DNA of 64,000 nucleotides from Delphinus delphis (Eukaryota > Chordata > Mammalia > Artiodactyla > Delphinidae). The stretch is from positions 11,866,680 to 11,930,679 of the forward strand of contig NC_082703.1 in the NCBI RefSeq assembly GCF_949987515.2, given 5' to 3'. Made by a program: the position numbers and the translations under genes. Positions 1 through 11,290 of the stretch are shown piece after piece. A model generated the notes under the pieces. That model was not told the DNA's origin, ran no database searches, and saw only the letters and a list, made by a program, of their open reading frames with translations. The number at the start of each line of letters is the position of its first letter. Position 1 is the stretch's first letter.

Positions 1-594
1 TCTGAAGGAGGCGGGCAGAACCCTCAGACCAATGCTGATACAGCCCCTGTGAATGAGAGGGGGAACATCTTAGAACTCAACACTGTTCCAAGGAAGTTTG
101 GCAAGACCAACAGGGAGACCTCAAGCCAAAGGTGCCCTTCAGAGGAATCCTGTGTATTTCAGAAATGGGCCTGCCTTCGTGTCCCTGCCGTAAGCAGTCA
201 CCGGGAACAGTCCAAGGGAACGGGGTCCTGGCGTGAACACAGTGATGGAAGTCAGAGTACAGCAGCTGGCGCTTTTTGTTCGTTATCCTCCCTGCTGTAG
301 GAGATCTGGGAGGCATATCCTCCTGGCTGCCACCCCACTGCAGAGAGGATTTGGATCACAAATAGCTCATCTCAGCCATTGATGAAATGTTGATGCTTAT
401 TTGGCTCATTTTGAGAGAGGGGTGATTTTGATCCTTATACTCAAATTTGGGGGAGAAGGATTAGCCTAATTGGAGTCTGAACTGACCATAAGTAATAAAA
501 ATAATGTTAAAATATTCATGAGTACTCTTAAGCTCAATAGTCAAATTTCTACTGCAAAAAAGCAACTACTTTAAGACTTTAAAAAAGATATTTT
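1..594. other. Unassigned single-copy-like sequence
   Basis: No repeat family, splice-bounded open frame or RNA gene could be recognised here. The short open frames on both strands near 50-300 overlap each other, have no flanking splice signals and no family resemblance. The stretch is AT-richer from about 480 to the SINE that follows. Confidence 0.4.
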
Positions 595-885
595 TAAAAA
601 TTTATTTATTTGTTTATTTTTGGCTGCGTTGGGTCTACATTGCTCCGCGCGGGCTTTCTCTAGTTGCGGCGAGCGGCGGCTACTCTTCGTTGCGGTGCAC
701 AGGCTTCTCATTGCAGTGGCTTCTCTTGTTGCACAGCACAGGCTCTAGGTGCGCAGGCTCAGTGGTTGTGGCTTGCGGGCTCAGCAGTTGTGGCTCGCGA
801 GCTCTAGAATGCAGGCTCAGTAGTTGTGGCGCACGGGCTCAGTGGCTCCGCAGCATGTGGGATCTTCCCAGACCAGGGCTGTTAG
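595..885 (-). mobile_element. CHR-type SINE, long form, head truncated
   Basis: Reading the + strand, an A/T-rich tail (TTTATTTATTTG) is followed by GGCTGCGTTGGGTCT and the repeated GTTGTGGC...GGGCTCAGT body, up to ATGTGGGATCTTCCCAGACCAGGG. The tRNA-like head (CCACTGCGCCACCAGGGAAG in this orientation) is missing, so the copy is truncated at its 5' end where the L1 sequence begins. Confidence 0.85.
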
Positions 886-889
886 CCAC

Positions 890-1321
890 TAATCTACTTA
901 TCATCTCTACGGATTTGCCTATTGTAGACATTTCAGAAAAATGGAATCATACAACATGTGGCCTTTTGTGTCTGTCCTCTTTCACTTAGCAAAATATTAT
1001 CAAGGTTAGTCCATGTTACAGCGTGCACCAGTACTTATTCGTTTCTATGTCTGAAGAATATTCCATCGTATGGATATATCATACGTTGTTTATCCATTTA
1101 TCAGTTGATGGACATTTGGGTTGTTTCCACTTTTTGGCTATTATGAATAATGCTGCTATGAACATATGTGTACAAATTTTTACATAGACATATGTTGTCA
1201 GTTCTCTTGCATATACGTCTAGGAGTGGAATTTCTGGGTCGTATGGTAATTTTGTATTTAAGTTTTTGAGGAACTGTTGTCCACAGTGGCACCATTTTAC
1301 ATCAACACCAGCAAGCAAATT
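890..1321 (-). mobile_element. L1 fragment (3' part), antisense
   Basis: The + strand reads as reverse-complemented end of an old L1. Landmarks are ATTCCATCGTATGGATAT near 1060, GTTGATGGACATTTGGGTTG near 1104 and TTTTTGGCTATTATGAATAA near 1130, the usual antisense reading of L1 ORF2 near its C-terminus. It is interrupted by the SINE at about 1322. No intact ORF remains. Confidence 0.85.
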
Positions 1322-1540
1322 ACTTTTTTTTTTTTTTTTTTTTTTTGCGGTACGCGGGCCTCTCACCGCTGTGGCCTCTTCCGTCGCGGAGCACAGGCTC
1401 CGGACGCGCAGGCTCAGCGGCCATGGCTCACAGGCGCAGCCGCTCCGCGGCATGTGGGATCTTCCCGGACCGGGGCACGAACCCGCGTCCCCTGCATCGG
1501 CAGGCGGACTCTCAACCACTGCGCCACCAGGGAAGCCCCA
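1322..1540 (-). mobile_element. CHR-type SINE, short form
   Basis: A T-run at the left (the reversed A tail), then GCGGTACGCGGGCCTCTCAC, the GC-rich body and the reversed tRNA head ending GCGCCACCAGGGAAGCCC. The flanks repeat CAAATTACTTTT at about 1316 and 1538, a target-site duplication inside the surrounding L1, so this insertion is younger than the L1. The long open frames over it are translated SINE. Confidence 0.95.
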
Positions 1541-1599
1541 AATTACTTTTTATATTTAAAATATCCTAGGCATCTTTCTGTGTCTAAAGATTAACAAAA

Positions 1600-1745
1600 T
1601 TATTTTTAAAAACTGTTTAATATTCCATTGTACGAAGGCATCAAAATTTATTTAACTAATCCACTAATAATGGACATTGCATTGTTCTCAGTTTCTTACA
1701 ATTTCAACTAATGAAGCATTAAACATATTTTATGAATAAATATGT
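1600..1745 (-). mobile_element. Old L1 fragment, antisense
   Basis: TATTCCATTGTACGAAGG and ATAATGGACATTGCATTGTT are degenerate versions of the antisense L1 ORF2 3' end. It is a separate and more diverged copy than the fragment just upstream. Confidence 0.55.
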
Positions 1746-1794
1746 AAAAGAAGTAAAGTTACTTGTTTGAAAGAGATGAGTGTTTTAATTATTC

Positions 1795-3600
1795 TATCGA
1801 AGCATAAATGACCAACAACACACTGTATATATTGCAAGTGTACAATTCAATAAGTTTTGATTTTGTATACAACCATGGAACCATCGCTACCATCAAAATA
1901 ATAAGCATATCTGCAAAAATTTCCTTTCCTCTCTCCCACCCATCCTCATCCATTCCTCTGTCCCCCAGCAACTACAACCTATTTTCCATCAATATAGGTG
2001 TTTGCATTTTCTAGAATTTTATATAAATTGACTCATACAATATATACTTTTTTTGTCTGGCTTCTTTTACACAGCATAATTATTTTGAGATTCACCAAAT
2101 TGTTGTGTCTATCAATAGTTCATTCCTTTCATTACTAAATAGTATTTTAATGTGTGGATACACTAAACTTTTAAATTTATTAATCTATTGATGGACATTT
2201 GAGTTGTTTGCAGCCTTTAGCTATTAAAAAATAAAGCTGCTGTGAAAAGTTGTGTTCAAGTATTTTATGTACACTTGCTTCCATTTCTCTTTACTAAATA
2301 TCCAGGAATGGAATGACTGGATCATATGGTAAGTGTATGTTTAACTTTTGAAGCAACTGTCAAACTGTTCTCCAGAGTGGTTGTTCCATTTTACATTCCC
2401 ACCAGCAATGCCTCCACATCCGCACCAATACTTACTATGATCAGTGTTTCTAATTTTTGTCATTTGAATAGGTGTGCAGGGGTATCTCACGTGGTTTTAA
2501 TCTGCATTTCCCCAATGACTAGTGACTCTGTGTATCTTTTCATATACTTATTTACTATCTATAGAATCTTCAGTAAAGTGTCAAATCTTTTCCCATTTTT
2601 GATTTGCAAATTTTTTGATTGCCTTATTTGAATTTTAAGAGGTCTTTATACAAGTCCCGTATCAGCTGTATGAGTGCAGACATTTTCCCATTCTGGGGCT
2701 AGCCTTTTCATTTTCTTAGCAATGTCTTTGAAAGAACAGAAGCTTTTAATTTTGATGAAGTCCAATATATCAATTTTTTCTTTTGAATCATACTTTTGGT
2801 GCCATATTATAGAACCCAAGATCTCAGAGATTTTCTCCAATATTTTATTTCACAAGTTTTATAGTATTATGTATTACATTTAGGTCTATGATCCATTTTG
2901 AGTTAATTTTTGTACATGGTATAAGATATGAATCAAATTTCCTTTTGTTGCAATAGAATATTCAATTGTTCCAGCATCATTTGTTGCAAAAGCTATTCTT
3001 TGCCATTGACTTACCCTTGCATCTTTGTTGAAAAATCAGTTGTCCATATGCATGTGGCTCTATTGTTGGACTCTATTCTGTTCTATTGATATATTTGTCT
3101 ATCTAGGTGCCACTACCATAATGTCTTGATTAATAAGTCTTAAAATCAGGAAGTGTTAGTATACCAACTCTCTTATTCTTTATAAAGTGGTTTTGGCTAT
3201 TCTAGGTTCTTTGCATTTCTAAATGAATTTGAGAATCAGTTTCTCAATTTCTTCAATAAAGCCTGCTGGGATTTTGATGGGATTGAATTCAATCTATACA
3301 TCAATTTGAGGAGAAATGACATTTTAGCAATATTGAGTGTCCCAACCCATGAATACTTTGTATCTCTCCATTTATCTAGTTCTTCTTTAATTTCTTTCAT
3401 GAACTACAGTTTCAAATGTACAGGTCTTGCACATCTTTTTTTCAAATTTATTAAGTATTTCATAATTTTGATATTATAAATCATGTTTCTGTAATTTGTT
3501 TATTGTCCATTCCTAGTTTATAATACAACTGTTATTTGTATATATTGTATATGATTGAAATTTTATAATTTGTATCCTGCCAATGTCTATATCTGTCTAT
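1795..3600 (-). mobile_element. Old L1M-type element, antisense, about 1.8 kb
   Basis: The stretch follows antisense L1 from the 3' UTR (GTGTACAATTCAATAAGTTTTG, CAACCATGGAACCATC) through the ORF2 C-terminus (CTATTGATGGACATTTGAG) and into the reverse-transcriptase half (TTTTGATGAAGTCCAATATA, GATCCATTTTGAGTTAATTT, TTGGCTATTCTAGGTTCTTTG, ATTTCTTTAATTTCTTTCAT). It carries many stops and indels and is a dead, 5'-truncated copy. Confidence 0.85.
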
Positions 3601-3849
3601 CTATATGCATATGTATTATTGGACTAGATAAGTAGCTAGCAGAATATCCTACACTGGCTCCTTGGTTTGTGGGGTAAAAAATTTTTTAATGGAAAAAGGC
3701 AGGTGGAAGTCTCTGAAACTACTCCCCTCCCCCAGCAAAGATACTATAATAAATCAGAAACAATACCGTATCCCAGGGAGGAATGGCAGAGACTGATTCT
3801 ACCCCTAAAGACTTAAAGGTTGTAGGGGTTAGTGATCCACATTGTACAT
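3600..3849. other. Unassigned, AT-rich
   Basis: Short non-repeat-like stretch between an L1 and a short SINE. I see no coding or regulatory signal. Confidence 0.4.
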
Positions 3850-3983
3850 CTTTTTTCTTTTTCTTTTTTTTTTTTGCCTGCACCATGGGGCATGTGGGAT
3901 CTTAGTTCCCTGACCAGGATCGAACCCACGCCCCCTGCAGTGGAAGCGCTGAGCCTCAACCACTGGACCTCCAGGGAAGTCCC
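3850..3983 (-). mobile_element. Old short tRNA-derived SINE (about 130 bp)
   Basis: T-run then CACCATGGGGCATGTGGGAT, CTTAGTTCCCTGACCAGGATC and a reversed head ACCACTGGACCTCCAGGGAAG. It lacks the long GC-rich body of the younger copies. This shorter form recurs near 9.0, 16.2, 26.4 and 33.2 kb and as the older half of the nests at 30 and 57.6 kb, and is more diverged than the CHR copies. Confidence 0.85.
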
Positions 3984-3989
3984 TATACA

Positions 3990-4480
3990 TCTTTAAATAT
4001 TAAATAATTCTCCAATCTGACTCCTAGTGAGATTGGACCAAACTCAAGGGCAAGGTATGGCGACAAGGTGTGTAGAGAGTCCATGCCCTCTCTGGACCCA
4101 CCACTCTCCCAGACCTCCATGTGTCCACCGACCTGGAAGCTCGCTGAACCCTGTCGTTTTGGATTTTTAGGGACACTTCCTTGCACAGGCATGACGGATT
4201 AAATCATTGGCCATTGGTGATTGAGCTCAATCTGCAGCCCCTTTCAGCCAGGTTGGTTCCCCTGGCAACCAACCCCCTTCCACTTGGGCTTTCCAGAAGT
4301 CAGGTCATTAACATAAACCCAGGTGTGGTTAAAACAGGCTTGTAATGAATAACAAAAGACACCTTTATCACTTCTCTTAGCACTTAGGAAGTTTTGAGGG
4401 TTTTAGGAGCTCTGTGCCAGGAATGGGACAGACAAAGACGGACAACACAGGGATATTTTATGATGTTGCAGAGACAGCTT
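3990..4480 (+). mobile_element. Probable LTR fragment, ERV1-like, family unassigned
   Basis: The order of motifs resembles an old mammalian LTR: GACCTGGAAGCTCGCTGAAC, TTTTGGATTTTTAGGGACAC, ATTAAATCATTGGCCATTGG, GTCATTAACATAAACCCAGG and GGTTTTAGGAGCTCTGTGCC. I recall this arrangement from LTRs but cannot place the family. No gag, pol or env sequence adjoins it, so if correct it is a solo LTR or fragment. Confidence 0.45.
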
Positions 4481-5569
4481 GCTGTGCTTCCTGTTTTCTC
4501 TGAATTCTCTAATCTCTCTGTTACCCATTACTGTTACAGTTCAAAGCAATTTGGCCTGATGACTGTGCCCTCAACACCTCTCTCAAATCAGGTTGAAGGC
4601 TGGTCTGCCACGTTGGAAAATGTCCTCGTGTCTCAGAACAGGACTTCTATAACTTCCTGATCTGTAGGTCTCAAAGCAGAGTGTGAGAATTTTAAAACTT
4701 CCTGACAGTTCTCCAAGGAGACCAGAGAGTGAAAGGTTAAACACATCCACACCTACCAAACAGATTAAATGTTCTTTCCTCCATGCTTGCAAAGTGTAGA
4801 TACTAACAAAATCATCTCCTTTCTACATTCTGTACTCTCACTCTTGCCCAATAAGCAAAGGTCTAAATACTGAAAAATCACTAATTAAATTCTGAATCCC
4901 TCATATAGCAAGATAGCAATTACGTATTAGTGAAGAGCTTCAAGCTGAAGCTTGTTTTCTATTTAGCAGAAAACACCCCCTCCTACTTATTAAGAAACTA
5001 CCATATCATTTATCACATATGCACCATATGCTAGACACAATGTTATTTTCTTTCACATAAGTGATTTCCTTTACTGTATCTCTTTTTTGTGTGTGTATTT
5101 ATTCATTCATTGCACAACTGGTAGCAGGAGAAAAAGATTCTCACAGGGATTTATCCCTCTTGACTTGCCTTTATCCTCAACGTTGAGGACTGAGCAAATG
5201 AAGGGTAAGTGTAATTGGCTTTGATTTCCTACAGATGGAGCATTGTTATTTAAATATAATTTCTTTCTTTATGTTGTAGTTCCTGGTTCTAAAAGATGGT
5301 TTGTAGATGAGCAAAACGAGATACATAGCATCCTTCATTGAAACTCTCCCTTGTTAATTACACAGGAAAACTGTTGCACCCTGTGTATGGATTTGAAATC
5401 ACTGGCCATATTCCAACTCTGTGAAAGGTGAGGTATAAACTGTGTCTCACCACTGAGTAACTCTAAATGTAACTATGTGATTTTGCTATGTCAGTACTTA
5501 ACCATGATATATGCTCCTACGTGCAAATTTGTTGCGGTTTAAAGGAAAATAAAAGATGGCTCACAAAAT
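4481..5569. other. Unassigned intergenic sequence
   Basis: About 1.1 kb with no recognisable repeat, exon or RNA gene. The open frame at 4394-4660 starts inside the LTR-like sequence and has no splice-site support. A TTCATTCATT run at about 5100 is a minor low-complexity patch. Confidence 0.4.
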
Positions 5570-5795
5570 CACTATAATCTAATTTCAGGTCATTTTCATC
5601 CCTTATAAAAGAAACCCCATACCATTAGCTGTTAATCCCTATCCCCAACAACCCACTCCCCTCCCTTCTGCCCCACTTCCCAGCAACTACTAATTTCCTT
5701 TCTGTCTCTATAGATTTGCCAGTTCTGAACATTTCATATAAATGGAAACAAGGCTCATCCATGTTGTAGCATGAATCAGTACTTCATTTACAAAG
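5570..5795 (-). mobile_element. L1 3' fragment, antisense
   Basis: CCCAGCAACTACTAATTTCC, AGATTTGCCAGTTCTGAAC and CATCCATGTTGTAGCATGAA are antisense L1 3' UTR and ORF2-end landmarks. It is a short, old relic. Confidence 0.75.
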
Positions 5796-5994
5796 AAGGC
5801 TTTTTTAATACCAAAATTAAAAACATTCTTTGTGAGGTAATGAATAAGATATATTGAAGATAAACATGTAATTTAGTTAGGTACCAAAATATCTTGTTTT
5901 GATTGTGTCAAGGTGTGGATTTTTTATTTGCACATTTTTATAGACAGCTGTATAATTTAAGTTCAGAAAGTGATAATTAAAAAGAAAGACTAGG

Positions 5995-6335
5995 GCTTCC
6001 CTAGTGGCGCAGTGGTTGGGAGTCCGCCTGCCAATGCGGGGGACACGGGTTCGAGCCCTGGTGTGGGAGGATCCCACATGCCGCGGAGCAGCTAAGCCCG
6101 TGCGCCACGGCTGTTGAACCTGCGCTCTGGAGCCCGCGAGCCACAACTGCTGAGCCTGCGTGCCGCAACTGCTGGGGCTCATGTGCCTACGGCCCGTGCT
6201 CCACGGCGGGAGGCCACCGCGGCGAGAGGCCCGCGAGCTGCGGTGAGGAGTGGCCCCAGCTCGCTGTAACCAGACAAAGCCCATGCCCAGCAATGAAAAC
6301 CCAACGCAGCCAAAATAAATAAATTTTTTAAAGAA
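5995..6335 (+). mobile_element. CHR-type SINE, long form, nearly full length
   Basis: Starts GGGCTTCCCTAGTGGCGCAG (A box), with GGGTTCGAGCCC (B box) at about 6047, and ends CCCAACGCAGCCAAAATAAA with an A/T tail. The body holds several GAGCC...GCCACAACTGCTGAG near-repeats. It is a good example of the complete long form. Confidence 0.95.
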
Positions 6336-7350
6336 TAGACTAAAGTAAGCAAGACATGTTTTATACCCTAAATTTGGTGATTTGATATTTCTCCATTTCT
6401 CAAAATTCATAGATATTATGGAAAGTAAATAGTTTTAATCCATTCACACACACACACAAAAGCTGAAGGGTCAGAGAAAATAGGTGCTTGAAAACAGATG
6501 AAGAGTTTGCTTTCCTTTAATCAAATACCAGAGGTCTGAAATCTCATTTCAGAGTAAGAATATTCAGTTGCCTCATAAATAAAGCAAGATCATGGGTTTT
6601 CTGCTGTGTAAAAGAAACAGGAAAAATATCATGCTAATTGTCAGCTGCCCTTGAGGCACCAGACAGCAATGATATCGTTCAGCAATTCACCCTAATTCTT
6701 CTCAGGGTTTCATAGGTCCCTTCATGGTTCTTTGCTCTAACCTTCCTTTGACTTTCAGTTGCCTTCTCTCCCTGGCCTTGATTTGCTCCGGTGTCAACAG
6801 GTGCACCTTGCACAGAGAAAGATAACGCAAGTGACCGGGCACAAACTGCCCAAGTGACTTTTTCTTCTCCTGAAGCTCAAAGTGGCAGCCTCATCACTGC
6901 AGCTTTTGCTGGGCTGTACACTTAGCAAACAGTCTTGATTAAGGCTTCAGCACATCAGGGATGCCAGACAAGAAGAAATACAAATAATCATATGCTTAAT
7001 GTTTTCAAAAATCATCTCATAGTTATCCTGGTATAAATTTTAAAATAATTGGACTGACTTACACTTATTTTATGTTAGGATTGCTTTATTTTATACCATA
7101 TGGTGGTGAGGTGTTGCAAACTGATCCAAGCCACTTTGGAACACTGGGGTTCTTTTGGAAAGATGACAGTAGCTGCCCAAAATTTTGCCTTGAATGAAGA
7201 TTAGTGATCTACCACAACGTTGGTGCCTGGGTATGAGGAAAGGAGCCCTCAGACCACATTCTGCCAACACACACATATTTACTATTGAACCATTCACTAA
7301 ACAGGCAAGCATGAAGCTGTTCACACAACCCATTCTGAGCTCAAAAGAAA
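6336..7350. other. Unassigned intergenic sequence
   Basis: No transposon family or exon recognised. A short (CA)n run lies near 6443-6459. Frames near 7091-7333 on both strands are shadows of each other and have no gene-like support. Confidence 0.4.
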
Positions 7351-7480
7351 TTCCTTCCTTCCTTCCTTCCCTCTTTCCTTCCTTCCTTCTTCCCTCCCTC
7401 TCTCCCTTCCTTCCTTCCCTCTTTCCTTCGTTCCTTCTTCCCTCTCTCCCTTCCTTCCTTCCTTCCTTTTTCTTTTTTTC
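7351..7480. repeat. (TTCC)n microsatellite, polypyrimidine tract
   Basis: About 130 bp of TTCC tetramers broken by CCCTC and TTCGTT variants; almost pure pyrimidine on the + strand and purine on the - strand. The interruptions occur in two similar blocks, suggesting internal duplication. The Pro/Leu/Ser-rich and Lys/Gly/Arg-rich open frames across it are translated microsatellite. Confidence 0.97.
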
Positions 7481-8424
7481 CAGATTCTCTTACCACTCTA
7501 GACAGACACGGCAGAACAATAGACAAGAATCCTCTTAGCCTACAGTTACATTCCTAAGGATATATGCTACAGGATTCTGTTGATTCTTGTATCCTATATA
7601 TGCAAGTGTGGGGAATGTCTCTAAAATATTTCACCAATCAATAGATCTTGAAATTACCCATTTCTACTTTTCTTCATGCTAGTTAACACCTCAGTAAAAT
7701 GACCTTTTTGGCCTTTTAAAATGACATTCACTCTGCTAAGTAGTAGAGTAACCATGAGTGGATCAAGATACACATAATCACAGAAACACCAGCCGTGTAG
7801 GACAGCCATCCCTGGTAATCTCTGATCAGAATGCTAGCTGCAACTAGGTTGTAGCTTAATGTAAGTACCAAACACATAATAACACTCAGTCTATGCTGAA
7901 TTATCTTCAAGCAAAGTACAGACCTCCTAACATAAAAATCACGTCATAAACTTTTCTGTCCCTGGAGTCTCAAGTCCTTATCTGAGTCTTGTTTGTAAGC
8001 TTTTTCACGCCGTGCATAGCATGCAGGTCTTCCACAGGGCCTCAGGTTGGAGGAGTTCAGGGCCATTTTCCATATAGCTATTTGAAGGGTGGGATGAACA
8101 GCAACAAGGTCAAGAAAAGTCAATGCTCCTTCCTCTTGCCCCTCACATTCAATCAGTTGTCGAATCCGGGCCATGCTCCTGCCATAATGAAGTTAAATTC
8201 TGCCCCTTCCACATACCCTCATGGCCAGTAGCCTAGTTTAGGCCCATTGCCCCTCACGGGGCTCTGCAAAAAGCCCGATAACTGCATCAAGCCATACTTT
8301 GCACATAGAAGGTGCTCAACAAATACTTTAGTAGATGTACCTACTAAAACTCACTGTTTGGAAAGCAGCCTAGGGTCATTAGCAAAAGAGAAGAGTTAGG
8401 TTGCTATTTGCTTGCATAAAGGGA
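7481..8424. other. Mostly unassigned; possible MIR/L2 end near 8280-8335
   Basis: CTTTGCACATAGAAGGTGCT followed by CAACAAATACTTT resembles the 3' tail shared by MIR and L2. The rest is not recognised. The short frames here have no splice support. Confidence 0.4.
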
Positions 8425-8560
8425 ACATACAAAATGTGTTCAATAAACACTTATTGAGCACCTACTATGTTAGGCACTGTTCAAAGTTCTAGGAAAGCTG
8501 TGATGAATACAACAGGAAAAATCTCTGCTTTCATAGAGCTTACATAGATGTGCCTCAAAC
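8425..8560 (-). mobile_element. L2 3' end, antisense
   Basis: CAATAAACACTTATTGAGCA followed by CCTACTATGTTAGGCACTG and ATAGAGCTTACA is the reverse of the L2 3' tail. It is an ancient LINE relic. Confidence 0.75.
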
Positions 8561-8789
8561 TTTTAATGCATCTCTCTCGTATTATTTTATCACTGGTTAT
8601 CACCAACTCAAAATGGAAACTGTTGGAAACTTAGAACCACTTTTCCTAAATCATGTAAAAGTTTATGTAATGTGCAAACGTAACTTGTATTACAGAAATC
8701 TGCTTTCAAGACAATTTTTTAAAGGGGAAGATCCTTTCCATCTTATTTTCAATCCTGAAATACCATGAGGACGAACTCACTCATTCATT

Positions 8790-9640
8790 TTTTTTAACAA
8801 TTATTTACTGAGTGTTTATTATGTCCTGGGGGATACAGCAGTGAACTGAACAAAAGTTCTTACCTCAGAAGCTTACATTCGAGAGCAGAGACACAATCAG
8901 CAAACAAGAATTTGTCAGATGATGAAAAGTGCTAGGAATTAATGGAGGAAAAAAATCAAGCAGAATGTGAAGAATAAGGAGTGCAGGGGAGGGAGAGTTC
9001 CCGGTGGTCCAGTGGTTAGGACTCCGTGCTCTCACTGCCAAGGTTACAATCCCTGGTCGGGGAACTAAAATCCAAAAGAGCTGTGCGGTGCAGCCAAGAA
9101 AAAGGTCATGGCCCTTAGGGAAGAGCCTGATGTGCTGAATTTACACAAATACCTGAAGGAAGTGAGGAAATGAGCAGTATGGATACTGAGGGAACAGCAT
9201 TTCCGGCAGAGGAAACAGCAAGTGCAAAGGCCATGAGGCAGGATTGTTCCTGGCATGTTCAGGGAACAGCAGGGAAGTAAGCGTGGCTGGAACAGAATTA
9301 ACAAGAGAGAATAAGAGATGAGACGGGAGAGTTGATGGGGAAAGGGGATGGACCCTGTAGTGATGTGTAGACCATCATAAGGACTTGTACTCTGAGTGAA
9401 GTGAGAAGCTACCAGAGGGTTTTAAGCATGTCAGTGTCACAATATGACATGCATTTTAATAGGATCCAAAAGACCACAAGAGGACAAGGGGGAAGCAGAG
9501 AAACCCGTTAGGAGGTTTTGCAGTAACCCAGGCAAGAGGTGTCAGTGGCTTGAACCAGGGGAGCAGTGGAGATAGTGAGAAATGGAAGGGCAATAAGCAT
9601 GTTCTGAAGATAGAGCCTACAGGGTTTGGGTAATATGTAA
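8790..9640 (-). mobile_element. L2 fragment, antisense, split by a SINE
   Basis: The + strand reads backwards through L2: TTTACTGAGTGTTTATTATG near 8802, GGATACAGCAGTGAACTGAA, AACAGCAAGTGCAAAGGCCA near 9208, AGGGTTTTAAGCATGTCAGT near 9416 and CAGTGGCTTGAACCAGGGG near 9543. The short SINE at about 8995-9105 interrupts it. The coding potential of L2 is destroyed. Confidence 0.75.
8995..9106 (+). mobile_element. Old short tRNA-derived SINE inside L2
   Basis: GAGTTCCCGGTGGTCCAGTG then GGTTAGGACTCCGTGCTCTC and CTGGTCGGGGAACTAAAATC. It is a diverged copy of the short SINE and lies within the antisense L2, so it is younger than that L2. Confidence 0.8.
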
Positions 9641-10309
9641 GATATGAAAGAAGAGAGTACCAATTGTCAGAAAGGTGAAGCCCGACATATAAAAAAAAGA
9701 GGATATATATTTAAAAATAGAATGCAGTTTTATATGTCATACATGCGAAATACAGCACCACGGTCATTTTATACTCGGCATTCTAAATGCTTCTTGTATA
9801 TTATCTCTTTTGTTTTAATGTATCTTTGTCAGATAAACCAGGAATCTATGCTACTATATTACTCCAAGTATACATATGTTGAACCCCTCAGCAATGGGTT
9901 GACTTGCCTAGATTTATACAAGACATATTATTTCTTACTCTTATTCCAAACTTATTTATTTTCTTCTCATACCCCATCCCCGGACCTTCCCCACCATTAT
10001 CATCCAAAAGTATGTTACACACGCTGTGAAAGATTACATAAATGGATGAATACCACTTTCAATTTTTAGGAACTTTCAGACATAAAAATCATCTTCTGCA
10101 ATCTCTTCAAAATGAGATGACTAAGTGGTATAAAATAGTGTTGATAAATCTGTTTTCTAAAGATGACTATTCAAGAAAAAAAGGGTTATTTAAATCCAAG
10201 GCATTTGGGGTCTGTTATTATTAGGTTTTAATATCAAGTTACATTATTTTTGTAGGCATTTGCAAAGTAAATTTTCACAAAGATGAGCCCTTCTATGATA
10301 TATTTTACA
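9641..10309. other. Unassigned; 141-codon open frame without gene support
   Basis: The frame 9644-10069 is AT-rich, has no paralogue-like motif, and shows no plausible splice sites or upstream promoter. I treat it as chance. No repeat family recognised. Confidence 0.35.
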
Positions 10310-10319
10310 CATGTATTCT

Positions 10320-10475
10320 CAAACTCATTAACGTGAGCTCGTATTCCAGCTAGGTTTCATATTAGCTGTGTGATCTTAGACATTTCCTCATCGTACAACA
10401 AAGACATTAGGTTATTGGGGATTAGATCGTGGGCAGAATAATGCCGGGCATGTTGTAAACATTCAATAAATAATA
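10320..10475 (+). mobile_element. MIR fragment
   Basis: TTAGCTGTGTGATCTTAGAC, CATTTCCTCATC and CATTCAATAAATA follow the core and 3' end of MIR in order. A short (CAC)n run follows at about 10481-10500. Confidence 0.7.
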
Positions 10476-10499
10476 TTTTCTATCACCACCACCACCACC

Positions 10500-11084
10500 A
10501 TCATTACTGGGCTAGCAGAGTCTGCTAGTTGGTAAATCTTAAAAGCTTAAGTTGTTTCCACCCAATGCAAAAACAACCATTCTTTGCAATCAGTTCATTA
10601 AAAAAAAATCATTTGACCTAGTACAGACAAAGCACAAGTTGTCTGTAAGATTTTTTTTCCCTACCGCCTTTCAGCAGATTATTTTTGGCGTTATAGAGGA
10701 ATAGACAATGGAAAAGAACTTTCCTTTTCTTCCAGCCATTGTGTTCTCTTTATGAAAATTACTGCCAACAGGAGTAGTCACTTAAACAGCAAGGGATGGC
10801 TCTTGTCTTTCGGGGCAATTCCTGCTTGTTCTGGACAAAGTCTGCTGATTAGGTAGCTGTAGAAAAAGGTCAGTGCCAATGCTTAGCATTTATATTTGAG
10901 GCTTTCTCACTCATCACAAAATAGTAGAAAGGTGTTAGAGCTAACAAAATTCATTCACTGAAGAAAAAAAATACCCAAAATACTTCTTCAAGCTTGAATT
11001 TCTGTCCATTTTTACCTTGAAAGGATGATTTCCAATACAATTCACTTTTTCTATGAAGATAAAGCAATTAAAAAATATTTTATT
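10500..11084. other. Unassigned intergenic sequence
   Basis: AT-rich sequence with no recognised element apart from short poly-A and poly-T runs. Confidence 0.35.
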
Positions 11085-11290
11085 TTTATTTTTATTTTTT
11101 TGCGGTATGCGGGCCTCTCACTGTTGTGGCCTCTCCCGCTGCGGAGCACAGGCTCCGGACGCGCAGGCTCAGCGGCCATGGCTCACGGGCCCAGCCGCTC
11201 TGCGGCATGTGGGATCCTCCCGGGGCACGAACCCATGTCCCCTGCATCGGCAGGCGGACTCTCAACCACTGCGCCACCAGGGAAGCCCCT
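11085..11290 (-). mobile_element. CHR-type SINE, short form
   Basis: TTTTTATTTTTATTTTTTTG tail, GCGGTATGCGGGCCTCTCAC, and reversed head ending GCGCCACCAGGGAAGCCCC. A small deletion removes part of the CTTCCCGGACCGGGGC segment relative to sister copies. Confidence 0.93.

Noticed and set aside
7194..7538. Low-complexity protein with Pro-Ser-Phe-Leu repeats
   Set aside because: It is a translated (TTCC)n microsatellite.
9644..10069. 141-codon open frame, possible gene
   Set aside because: AT-rich, no domain, no splice-site or promoter context, and no sign of being a retrocopy (no A tail or flanking duplication).
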